Shown here: one piece after another, positions 1 to 7,512 of the stretch
Layout of the letters: each line of letters starts with the position of its first letter
Position numbering within the stretch: position 1 is the stretch's first letter
DNA from: Candidatus Equimonas faecalis
GTDB taxonomy: Bacteria > Bacteroidota > Bacteroidia > Bacteroidales > Bacteroidaceae
NCBI GenBank assembly: GCA_018066245.1
Contig: JAGHRT010000048.1
Span: 1-40,743, forward strand
Direction of reading: 5' to 3'
DNA: 40,743 nt
The notes under the pieces: model-generated
What the model was told of the DNA's origin: nothing
Seen by the model: the letters and a program-made list of their open reading frames with translations, nothing else
Databases searched by the model: none
Translations under genes and position numbers: made by a program

Positions 1-942
1 GGTTTTGTCTGCCACAATCCTCAGGGACAGTTGCTTTTTGGTCGTAATATGGATTCTGGAAGTGGTAATCTAATTGTTACCTTCCACGCACATCAGAAGA
101 GTGGATACAAATTCGTCATGATGACGAATCAGGCATATGTTGATGCTATGAACGGTATTAAACACGATAACGGAGTGGACGGAATTTTTATGGACGGAAA
201 GACAGACCTCTCTCTCGCGCTTAGACAGCCTATTCTCAGTCTTGACGGAATGAACGAGCATGGACTTTGCTTTGCAGGATACCAGTTGCCAGGTTTCGAT
301 CCGGAGAAAGCTGTGAGTGATCCATATATGCAGATGCCTGTTGACCAGAACACCGGCAAGCCTCAGATAACAGTTTCCACCCTCCATTATCTCATTCTCT
401 CCAAATGCAAGACTGTCGATGAAGTTGAAGCAATGTTGAAGCAGTATGATTATGTCACTATTTGGAATTCTGAAAACGTTCACTGGTACGTTGCTGATGC
501 TACTGGAAAGTATGCCGTAATTGAATATTGGGGCAAGGGCACTCCAGAATCTCCATTCAAATTGAACGTCATGACAGATGCTTTAACTCGTTACATAGAG
601 TCTGGAAACACTACATAATTCGGTGTCCCGTACGAGTACAACAGTATTGAAAACTATTATTGCAATCCGGAGGCCGCGAGAAACTTCAATGATGACAACT
701 GGCAGATAAGTTTCGCCAGCAAGGCCAGAGTATTCCATATGATGAGTGCCTACAAGCCGGTAATGTCGGAGAAAGAGGCTCTGTTGTGTCTGCAGGAAGG
801 GACTTTCGAGATTGAAGTTCCCAATGATGTGACGAACTGGTCGTGCGTATATAACCCTGCGGAAAAGACTATGCTTTTCAATATGCGCAATGACATGTCT
901 GAAGTTTATTCCATAGATTTGAAGACGGAACTGTGCAGGTAA
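1..942 (+). pseudogene. Choloylglycine hydrolase / linear amide C-N hydrolase family, interrupted by an in-frame stop, 5' end cut by window edge
   Basis: The reading frame is open from base 1. It carries a probable N-terminal nucleophile Cys (codon 10-12) shortly before FGRNMD, and DGMNEHGL further on, as in the CBAH (Ntn-hydrolase) family whose members cleave bile-salt amides, penicillin V or similar linear amides. A TAA at 616-618 stops the frame after ESGNTT. The same frame then continues without any shift (FGVPYEYNSIENYY, then MMSAYKPVMSEKEALL) to TAA at 940-942. Upstream and downstream parts together give about 313 codons, close to the family's usual length of 320-360. A single nonsense mutation therefore seems to have disabled an otherwise intact gene. 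The catalytic Cys is present, but the C-terminal third would be lost from the product. The substrate cannot be told from the sequence. The start lies outside the window. Confidence 0.85.
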
Positions 943-995
943 AAGCATGGATAAGATAAAGCGTTTGGAAGACACTTCTTTGCTTTTTCGTACAT

Positions 996-1023
996 AGCAC
1001 GTCAGCAATGGCGTGCTTTTTTT
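996..1023 (+). terminator. Rho-independent terminator after the CBAH-family gene
   Basis: AGCACG (996-1001) and CGTGCT (1012-1017) form a perfect 6-bp stem with a 10-nt loop. The stem runs straight into a run of seven Ts on the plus strand, 54 bp after the stop codon of the CBAH-family gene. Confidence 0.8.
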
Positions 1024-1147
1024 GCATCTATACGAATCTACCTGTATATGAGTGCAGAAATGCCTTTTTCTCAATTTTCCATGTAGAAAACGCCAGTTCA
1101 AATAATAGATTTGCCAAGTGATAATTCTCATGTGCCTTATGTCATCC

Positions 1148-1297
1148 TTAACTAAAGAATTTTGACATCCTATTGATGGCATCAATCTTCGTGTCTAAAA
1201 CCACATCAGCATAGACTTGTGTACTTTTAATGTCGGTAAGCGCCAGTTGCCGCCCCACCCGTGCCGTATGTGTGTACTCAATGTCGCTGCAAAAGTA
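1148..1297 (-). pseudogene. Fossil C-terminus of a tyrosine recombinase (integrase)
   Basis: On the minus strand the frame reads YTHTARVGRQ, then LALTDIKSTQVYADVV, then LDTKIDAINRMSKFFS and a TAA at 1148-1150. The HTAR box and the Q-V-Y-A-D segment around the catalytic Tyr match the end of Bacteroidales tyrosine integrases. The roughly 25 residues that normally separate HTAR from the Tyr motif are missing, and nothing upstream looks like the rest of the protein, so this is a decayed remnant. A TAnnTTTG box (CAAAAGTA on the plus strand, 1290-1297) lies where more upstream integrase sequence should be. The remnant supports past mobile-element activity at this edge of the accessory region. The short interval 1024-1147 shows nothing recognisable. 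Confidence 0.6.
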
Positions 1298-1392
1298 CGA
1301 AAAACTACCATATCCACATACTTCCACCCCTATATTTAATCTGAATCAAGGGGTCAGCCCCCTGATTCATCCATTTTCTTGTTTTCAGATGA

Positions 1393-1434
1393 GGAAAAAC
1401 AAGCCTCCCCATCGGCAAGGTGCCGACGGGGAGG
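1393..1434 (-). terminator. Terminator of the 579-residue lipoprotein gene
   Basis: A 14-bp stem with one mismatch (CCTCCCCATCGGCA at 1404-1417 with TGCCGACGGGGAGG at 1421-1434) is followed on the minus strand by GCTTGTTTTTCC. It sits about 40 bp past the stop codon of the minus-strand gene. Confidence 0.75.
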
Positions 1435-1474
1435 TGAAAACTTAAACATTTATATTCTAACTGTCGCTTCTCTG

Positions 1475-3214
1475 TTATTTTATTCTGTTCAGCGTGAGAG
1501 TAAGGAAGTCGGGGTCAAACGTAAGGCCCTTGCTGTTTTTGATTTTGATGGTGTGCCATGCATGATCGATTTCATCCGTCTTATATGCGTTCTTCTTTTC
1601 CACGTTACCATAAAGTGCTTTCATAGTAAACTCAGAGTCATGCTTTACCCGTTGCCAGCTGCCACTAAGGATTTCTTCCATTACCTTGTCGGGGTTGTAG
1701 CTGAGATCCACTCTGACGAGATTTTTGAACCTTATTTCAATATCAACAAGATCTATGTCGCCCGAGAAGGAACCGAAGCCCAGTCCTTCATTATAACCAA
1801 TGAGTGTATATGAGTCGCTGGTTACGATGTGGGACCTATCAGAGAACGGGGTCATATCAATTCCTGCGAGAGTGAACCAGTCTCTGGGGGAAGTGTTTTT
1901 TCCGAGGTAGTTGTCAAAGTATTTCTTCATGCGGTCAGCGTCAGCCATGGAGAGGCAGTGGGACTTGGCATCCTTCAGTTCCTGGTCGCTCATGGAGCTG
2001 CTGCGTTCGCCGGACAGGAAAGGGATTTCTGTGTCCTTCATGGCGCAGGGCTTGCCGTCCTTCCAGGTGAGTGCGGGATGAGGCTGTATGCTGCCCTTAA
2101 TGTCCATTTCAAAGTGGCTGCCCTTAATCTGGCAGATAGCCTTGTCCTCATGGCGTACGATTTCGTTGATTTCAAAGAACCTGTGAACGTTCTGTATAGC
2201 GTTTTGAATCATGTTCATCTGGGATTCGTAATAGGCTTTGTCCGTATTGTCGCAGTTGGCCATCGTGCTGCAGTACAAATAGGCGAGTTCAAGCCCCTGT
2301 ATGCTCTGCAAGGCCTGGAGAGCTCGGAACTGTTCGCGGGATTCGTAGCCGAGGTTTTCCCAGGGGAAGGAATCATAGACAATCTTGTCGTAGAGCGTGC
2401 AGAGGTTCATACTCGACCCCATGCCGGCACCGGCACCGGTAGCCACATTAAATTGGCACATTTCTTTGGCATAGCATACGGCTTCGTTGTAGGCGGCGTT
2501 TCCGCCTACGGTGGCGTTTGCCCACATGCTGAGAATGTCGGGAAGTTCCTCTTCGGCCTGAACACTGTCCTTCTCTATTTCAAAGGCAATTCTGCTGATA
2601 TACTTCTCATTGTGCATGGCGAGCTGCATACGGCGGCTGTTGAACTTCTGATAAGTGTCGTTAAGGAGGAAACTGTAGATATTGTCGGCCTTGTCATCAA
2701 CGTTTATCAGCACCGTGGTCATTTCGTCAAGCTTGTTGTTGATTTCACCAACCTGGGAGTTGATCATATTAATCTTTATCATGGTGGAGTCCTTTTTTTC
2801 CTGGATTCCGAACAACTTCTTGGCGAAGCCAGTGGCTTTTTTCTTTGCATAGTCCTTGGCATAGTTCTTAACCTGGTCAAGAGCCGTCTTGGCAATCGTG
2901 GATCCTATGGCTGACAGGGTGATGGTGCCGATAATCTTGCGGCGGCCGTCGGGGCTGCAGGTGGCCATGGGCGTGTTGAACTTATATTCCTCATTGATCT
3001 TGGCAATCTGGCTGGCGGTGGCGACGTCGGGGCCAACTTTTTCAAATGATGTGGGGCCGAGAATGTCCCATTCTTCAGCGGGGACAGTTACTGTGGTCTC
3101 AGGAACGGAGAGGTCGGCAAGGTCTTCGTCATCGGTGCAAGAAACGACGGATATGCTGGGAACTGCGATAAGAAGAAGAGCAGCAATGGAGCGGAGGGAA
3201 ATGTTTGTTTTCAT
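1475..3214 (-). CDS. Large predicted surface lipoprotein with a helical N-terminal half, function unknown
   Basis: The 579-residue protein starts with a type II signal peptide (MKTNISLRSIAALLL...SVVSC, lipid Cys at 26). TDDED follows the Cys, resembling the acidic export signal of surface-exposed Bacteroidetes lipoproteins. A small-residue, helix-prone stretch (about residues 93-130) and a heptad-like coiled region (about 140-185, INMINSQVGEINNKLDEMTT) follow. The mid-region is helical and Cys-containing, and the last 120 residues look beta-rich. No family was recognised. The long helices next to a hydrophobic hairpin-like segment recall helical pore-forming proteins, but this is only a shape resemblance. 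It is monocistronic, with its own terminator, and is preceded by the leader cassette shared with two other genes in the window. Its GC is lower than that of the right-hand genes. Confidence 0.8.
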   Translation of the reverse strand: MKTNISLRSIAALLLIAVPSISVVSCTDDEDLADLSVPETTVTVPAEEWDILGPTSFEKVGPDVATASQIAKINEEYKFNTPMATCSPDGRRKIIGTITLSAIGSTIAKTALDQVKNYAKDYAKKKATGFAKKLFGIQEKKDSTMIKINMINSQVGEINNKLDEMTTVLINVDDKADNIYSFLLNDTYQKFNSRRMQLAMHNEKYISRIAFEIEKDSVQAEEELPDILSMWANATVGGNAAYNEAVCYAKEMCQFNVATGAGAGMGSSMNLCTLYDKIVYDSFPWENLGYESREQFRALQALQSIQGLELAYLYCSTMANCDNTDKAYYESQMNMIQNAIQNVHRFFEINEIVRHEDKAICQIKGSHFEMDIKGSIQPHPALTWKDGKPCAMKDTEIPFLSGERSSSMSDQELKDAKSHCLSMADADRMKKYFDNYLGKNTSPRDWFTLAGIDMTPFSDRSHIVTSDSYTLIGYNEGLGFGSFSGDIDLVDIEIRFKNLVRVDLSYNPDKVMEEILSGSWQRVKHDSEFTMKALYGNVEKKNAYKTDEIDHAWHTIKIKNSKGLTFDPDFLTLTLNRIK

Positions 3215-3535
3215 AAGGCTTGTTTTTTAGGGGTTAATAAAATGTTGTTTTTATTATTAATAATGTGTAAGTGTCGAAGTGAGAATTTGTGAATGTTTTT
3301 GAGGTTGCGGATGCTTGTTTTTTTGAATCCGGTGCTTTCTCGCACGAAGCAAAGAGCGGTGGGTCGGAAGAGGAGGGAGCGAAAGCATCCGACCTTCCGG
3401 GTCGCGGTCGCCTCTGCGGCTTTGCGAGTGCTTCCCCGCTCGAAGCAAAGAGCGGTAAGTCGGCAGAGGAGGGGCGGAACAAAGTGGAGCGTCCGACCTG
3501 CCGGTGCCGCGACCGTTTCTACGGCTTTGCGAGTG

Positions 3536-3561
3536 CAAAGGTACGGCGTTTTTTCGTTCAA
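3536..3561 (-). promoter_or_regulatory. Promoter of leader cassette copy 1
   Basis: On the minus strand TACCTTTG (3543-3536) matches the Bacteroidetes -7 box TAnnTTTG. A TTG at 3561-3559 (within CTTGAACG) is a possible upstream element. It would drive the 579-residue lipoprotein gene with a long untranslated leader. Confidence 0.65.
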
Positions 3562-3613
3562 GTCATTATAAAAACGTCTTGCAAATTGATAACTTCTTAT
3601 AAATACGTGCGGA

Positions 3614-3653
3614 ATCTTATGATTTTGTTCAAAATTGAACGTTTTGATAAGAT
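3614..3653. promoter_or_regulatory. 40-bp dyad upstream of cassette promoter, copy 1
   Basis: ATCTTAT (3614-3620) and ATAAGAT (3647-3653) bracket an inner TTCAA/TTGAA pair. The dyad is repeated base for base at 6882-6921 and 9671-9710, always about 70-80 bp upstream of the TAnnTTTG box. It is a candidate operator; no binding protein is known from the sequence. Confidence 0.5.
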
Positions 3654-3813
3654 GTTTTTTGAGGGGAAAAGGCGGATTTTTCTTCCCCTTTTCTGTTTTT
3701 TGCTACTTCAACGGGATTTATAGCGATGGCGACAAAAGCATCAAGAAGTAGAGCGTAAAAAGAGAAATACAAGCCTTCAGGCCTTTCCACCCGGGAAGTG
3801 TATAGGGGATATT

Positions 3814-4190
3814 ACTGTCCGCTAAACCACAACTCACCCAGCCCAACCCCTTGAATGTAAGCGGTTGGACTACATTTGTAGAGTGAATAAGCCCCTTTAT
3901 AGCTCTTCCGTGTTTTTCTGGTGGTGATGCCGCGCATTCGGCAAGCATCCTTGTCAAGTCTTCATCAGGACTTTCAAGGAAAGAATCCAGATTGATGTAA
4001 TACATGCGCACAATTCTCACCATAGTAGCCAATCCTGTGAAACTCCACCTGCGCCTGTAAATAAGAACAAATGTGTACCTTTGCGCGTGTTATTGAAGTT
4101 TGGTCGCTGAAACAAAGGTAACAATTTGGGCTGACTCCACAAAATGGAATCAGTCCTCTCTTATTTTTTCAAAAAGTTTTAGCGGACAGT
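3814..4190. mobile_element. MITE-like element or internally deleted insertion sequence
   Basis: The element is bounded by perfect 13-bp terminal inverted repeats, ACTGTCCGCTAAA (3814-3826) and TTTAGCGGACAGT (4178-4190). It abuts the end of leader cassette copy 1 exactly where copies 1 and 3 stop being alike. A minus-strand ORF starts inside it (ATG at 4032 or 4023, MVRIVRMYYINLDSFLESPD) and runs out past the left end to 3718. It does not look like a whole transposase and may be the stub of one. TAnnTTTG boxes occur on both strands (4076-4083 plus, 4113-4120 minus). No clear target duplication could be seen. Confidence 0.65.
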
Positions 4191-4211
4191 TATAGTTTTC
4201 AATCAGGGAGA

Positions 4212-4262
4212 AAAAGGAAGAGGGTGTGTCAAAAGTCTTCATTCCGACTTTGGCACACCCTC
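4212..4262 (-). terminator. Terminator of the BspA-like gene
   Basis: A long hairpin, GAGGGTGTGTCAAAAGTC (4220-4237) with GACTTTGGCACACCCTC (4246-4262), is followed on the minus strand by CTTCCTTTTTCTCCC. It lies 150 bp past the stop of the 733-residue gene, and the fossil tail reading frame runs into it. Confidence 0.7.
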
Positions 4263-4375
4263 TTGCGTCCGTTCTGAATGGCGATACCCTGAGGATAAGC
4301 GTCGTTCATGCGCTGGCCGTCAATGCCGTAGGAGGCGGAGGCAGCAGGGCGCGGAGCGGGATTCCATGCTGTTTA
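4230..4375 (-). pseudogene. Fossil C-terminal tail of an exported protein, in frame with the upstream BspA-like gene
   Basis: Past the stop of the 733-residue gene, in the same frame, the minus strand reads RPAASASYGIDGQRMNDAYP then QGIAIQNGRKRV. This parallels that gene's own ending (RPVSSAAYNLAGQ ... HGIVIKNGKKMLMR). It is separated from it by stop codons and degenerates into the terminator. It is most simply the original C-terminus, or that of a lost neighbour, left after recombination or tail duplication. Confidence 0.6.
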
Positions 4376-4411
4376 GAGTTTTACAGGACAGCCGTGTTTT
4401 TTCCATCAGAT

Positions 4412-6613
4412 TTATCGCATCAGCATTTTCTTTCCGTTCTTGATGACAATGCCGTGGATGTTGTTGACATTTGCGGACTGTCCGGCGAGGTTGTAGGCTG
4501 CGGAGGAAACGGGGCGTTCGGGAACGAGGCTTTCCTCAATACCGGTAACGTTGTCGTCATCGCTGCCAAGGCTGAAACCTTTCACGCTTGCTGCGTCGTC
4601 GAATTTGAGATCCTTGGAGGAGTTGATTTCCTCGGAAGAGTTGGCATCTATGGTTTCGAAGCCCTTGTGGTTTTTGAAATAAAGGAATTCGACTTTTGCA
4701 TACTTACCCTCTGTGCTCTGGGGGTAATAGAGTGTGGCTTTTTCCAGTACATCTTGAGAGAACATAGTAGGCGTTTCCACTTCCATGTTAGCATCGATGG
4801 TCGGAGGGATGCTGGCAAAGATTGTAACAGATTCAATGTTATGGGTCTCATCAAATGCCATGTAGTCTAATGTCTCAAGGCTCGGGGGAAGAATGACATC
4901 AGTTAGGGCTAAGCAGTTTGCGAAGGCCTGGCGGTCGATATAGGTAACTCCATTAGGAATTTTGATACTGGTCAGACCCGTATTTTTGAAAGCATTGCAG
5001 CCTATTTCTTTTATTTTAGTATTGTCATTCTCAAAGGTGACGGATGTGAGGTTGGTATAGTTTAGGAATATATTATCGGGGATGACGGTAACGTTCTTGC
5101 CAAGGGTCACGCTCTTAAGAGACTTATTGAAGCACTTGGCCAGAAGGCAGACATCGTTTTTGATAGCAACGGTAGTCACATTGGTGTTCCGGAAGGCATC
5201 TTTAGCAATACTCGTAATATTCTCTGACAGGATTACATTGGTGAGGTTGGGACAGTTGGCGAAAGCCATGCTGCCAATGACGGTGACAGTATTGGGGAGA
5301 GTGACTTTCTGTAAAAAAGGGCTTCCGTTAAAGGCGGATGCAGCGATGCGGGTTACAGGAAGTCCGCAGATGGTGTCGGGGATGGTGATAGAATCAACGT
5401 AGCTGGTGAAACCGGTAACAATGCATTCCTTTAAGTCTTCTGTCGTGAAGCGCATATTGTCATATTCATAGTTGAAGCGGATGCTGTCGCCATCCATGCT
5501 GAGGCAGCAGGTAGGAACGATACACTTGAATTTATTCCAGTGGGGAGCGTTCTTATAGGCCTCTACGGCGTTGTTGGGTACTACCAGGAAGAGTTTCTCG
5601 CAACCCGGAATGTCGTTATCCAGTTTCTGAGGCGTCTCAGAAAGAACTTCGAAGAACTTCAGGTTGGGGTTTTTCTCAAAGCAGCGGCTGGTGAACTTGG
5701 GAACATTGCCTGTGATGACGATGTGTGTCAGGTTATTGCAGCACTCAAAGGCATATCTCTTTACTTCTTGAATGTTTTCGGGCAACTCCACCATGCGCAA
5801 TTTTTCCGAACCGGCAAAAGCCGAAGTACCTATTGTCTTCAATGAACTGGGAAGAACGATGGTTTCGAGATTCTTGCAGTTGTAGAAAGCACGAGAACAG
5901 ATAATTTCAAGATTGTCGCGCAGTATCAGCTCCTTAAGTCCCGTACACTCGGAAAACGCATACATAGGGATACTGTCCAGTCCAGTGCCGAAGGTGAGGG
6001 AGCGAAGGTTGCTGCACCCGTAAAAGGCATATTCGCTGAGGTTCTTCACACTATTGGGAATCACCACTCTTGAGATACCGCAATTGTAGAATGCTCTGTA
6101 GCCGATAGTCTTCAGCGAGGCCGGGAGGACTATCTCTCCGTCCTTGGTCATTTTTACATCTTCAAAGCAGGAATCCTTAAGTTCCCAAACAGTGGAAGGC
6201 AGTATAATAGATTCTACAGTGATGGTGGAATCACGGAAAGAATGCCAATCACAATCCGTATTAATATCAATATTTTGAGGAGTACATGCTATTGTACGTA
6301 CAAAGTAGTTGCTGCCCTGAAACCTTATTGTATCGTCAACTGTGATATTCTGGGCCTCAAACATACCAGAAAGACTTCTTTCAGCGCCTATGCACATCAA
6401 CGAGGCGGTGTGGTTGCTATAGAGGTAGTAGTCACAGGGACCCTGTGTAACGTATGCAATCATCTTTACCTGGTCTTTTGCGGAACAGGGAAGTGCTGCC
6501 ATCAGCAGAATGGCGACGAGGGCGATAAACTTACCAAGGACGGAGTTGATCATGCGGGCTGCATTGTTACTGTTGGCATTAGCCTGGGCGGGGGTGTTGT
6601 TGATCGTTTTCAT
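4412..6613 (-). CDS. BspA-like leucine-rich repeat surface protein
   Basis: The 733-residue exported protein has two blocks of LRR_5 (BspA-type) repeats of about 23 residues. Typical units read IVLPASLKTIGYRAFYNC and VVIPNSVKNLSEYAFYGC. Block one covers about residues 125-330 and block two about 410-620. A hydrophobic signal segment lies at about 22-45 (MINSVLGKFIALVAILLM), so the true start could be Met21 as well as Met1; Met1 sits better behind the AT-rich leader. The C-terminus ends in SAAYNLAGQ...GIVIKNGKKMLMR, a short tail shared with the 417- and 494-residue proteins here, which resembles a reduced secretion-type C-terminal domain. BspA-like proteins act in adhesion to host or bacterial surfaces; the ligand here is unknown. 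It is preceded by leader cassette copy 2 and is monocistronic. Confidence 0.88.
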   Translation of the reverse strand: MKTINNTPAQANANSNNAARMINSVLGKFIALVAILLMAALPCSAKDQVKMIAYVTQGPCDYYLYSNHTASLMCIGAERSLSGMFEAQNITVDDTIRFQGSNYFVRTIACTPQNIDINTDCDWHSFRDSTITVESIILPSTVWELKDSCFEDVKMTKDGEIVLPASLKTIGYRAFYNCGISRVVIPNSVKNLSEYAFYGCSNLRSLTFGTGLDSIPMYAFSECTGLKELILRDNLEIICSRAFYNCKNLETIVLPSSLKTIGTSAFAGSEKLRMVELPENIQEVKRYAFECCNNLTHIVITGNVPKFTSRCFEKNPNLKFFEVLSETPQKLDNDIPGCEKLFLVVPNNAVEAYKNAPHWNKFKCIVPTCCLSMDGDSIRFNYEYDNMRFTTEDLKECIVTGFTSYVDSITIPDTICGLPVTRIAASAFNGSPFLQKVTLPNTVTVIGSMAFANCPNLTNVILSENITSIAKDAFRNTNVTTVAIKNDVCLLAKCFNKSLKSVTLGKNVTVIPDNIFLNYTNLTSVTFENDNTKIKEIGCNAFKNTGLTSIKIPNGVTYIDRQAFANCLALTDVILPPSLETLDYMAFDETHNIESVTIFASIPPTIDANMEVETPTMFSQDVLEKATLYYPQSTEGKYAKVEFLYFKNHKGFETIDANSSEEINSSKDLKFDDAASVKGFSLGSDDDNVTGIEESLVPERPVSSAAYNLAGQSANVNNIHGIVIKNGKKMLMR

Positions 6614-6692
6614 AATGTTTAAGTTTTAGAGGTTTGTTAAATGTTATTTATTATTAATAATGTGTGCGGTGGAATTTTTCGTTTTCGTTTGA

Positions 6693-6921
6693 TTTTTGAA
6701 TCCGGTGCTTTCTCGCACGAAGCAAAGAGCGGGGGGTCGGACGAGGAGGGAGCGAAAGCATCCGACCTTCCGGGTCGCGGTCGCTTCTGCGGCTTTGCGA
6801 GTGCAAAAGTACGGGCTTTTTTCGTTCAAGTCATTATAAAAACGTCTTGCAAATTGATAACTTCTTATAAATATGTGCGGAATCTTATGATTTTGTTCAA
6901 AATTGAACGTTTTGATAAGAT
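6693..6921 (-). repeat. Promoter-leader cassette, copy 2 (core only)
   Basis: This is the same core as copies 1 and 3: leader hairpin region, TAnnTTTG promoter, the identical AT-rich spacer and the 40-bp dyad at 6882-6921. It ends at the dyad and lacks the further 150 bp that copies 1 and 3 share. The inner leader stem is kept (GTCGGA with TCCGAC) although nearby bases differ. It lies upstream of the BspA-like gene with a leader of about 190 nt. Confidence 0.85.
6804..6830 (-). promoter_or_regulatory. Promoter of leader cassette copy 2
   Basis: TACTTTTG on the minus strand (6811-6804) fits TAnnTTTG, with the same CTTGAACG element upstream as in the other copies. It would drive the BspA-like gene. 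Confidence 0.65.
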
Positions 6922-6935
6922 TCTTTTGAGAAAAA

Positions 6936-7451
6936 TATAGCGAAAATCAGTACTTTTCCTTCTTTTTCTGAAGATAAGTATTGTTGTCCAGAAAATAATA
7001 CGGCTATACCCCGAAGGGGATTATCCTAATAAAAAGAACAGAATACCCAGTGTGGTAGTATTTGACTTTTGCCAATACCTCAAGTGGCATATCTCCCCGC
7101 AAAGGCTCAGTGTTCGCAAAGGTCCGCAGGGGCTGAGACACTCCTGACAAGGTCGCAAAGCACTTTCCCCTCCAAATGGGGAGAGGAATCCTGCTCTTCA
7201 TCTGCCCCCAGAAGAACCTTAAAAACGGAAGAAACCCATCACATCTTCCTTCCTTGGGAAGCTAAGAGTGGGGAACTCTGTGCCTTGCTCAGAGAGCTAT
7301 TTCTCACCCAGAGGGAAAGATGGAGGGGCAGAATGCAATGAACTCGCGTGCCCCAAAAGCCCCCACGAAAAAACTTTGCGTACTTAGCGGCTTCGTCAGA
7401 GAAAGGAAGATATATGTGTGCACTTCTATTGTACAGAGGCAATTGTTCCCC
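6936..7451. other. Intergenic stretch with no recognised gene
   Basis: About 500 bp between leader copy 2 and the terminator of the next gene. All ORFs are short and unlike known proteins. It contains only a few C/A- and G/A-rich patches. Nothing supportable was found. Confidence 0.5.
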
Positions 7452-7488
7452 AAAAAAGAGCAAGGAACGTGGGTTCCTTGCTCTTTTA
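7452..7488 (-). terminator. Terminator of the 619-residue lipoprotein gene
   Basis: A perfect 12-bp stem (AGAGCAAGGAAC at 7457-7468 with GTTCCTTGCTCT at 7473-7484) with a 4-nt loop is followed by Ts on both strands. It lies 25 bp past the minus-strand stop codon. Confidence 0.88.
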
Positions 7489-7512
7489 TATATGATATGG
7501 AAGAGAAAGAGA

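Larger units (their letters stand above)
3290..3812 (-). repeat. Promoter-leader cassette, copy 1 (with an internal tandem duplication)
   Basis: This segment is nearly identical to 9451-9866, and its core to 6693-6921. All three copies sit in the same orientation upstream of a large exported-protein gene. Read on the minus strand it holds, in order: a GC-poor upstream part, a 40-bp dyad (3614-3653), the promoter (3536-3543), then a GC-rich structured leader. Copy 1 differs by an extra unit of about 105 bp (3432-3536), which is a diverged second copy of the leader hairpin. The distance from the promoter to the ATG at 3214 is about 320 nt. Confidence 0.85.

Noticed and set aside
3718..4032. Stand-alone gene of 104 residues
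   Set aside because: It starts inside the MITE-like element and runs out across its left end into cassette sequence, so it is treated as part of the element.
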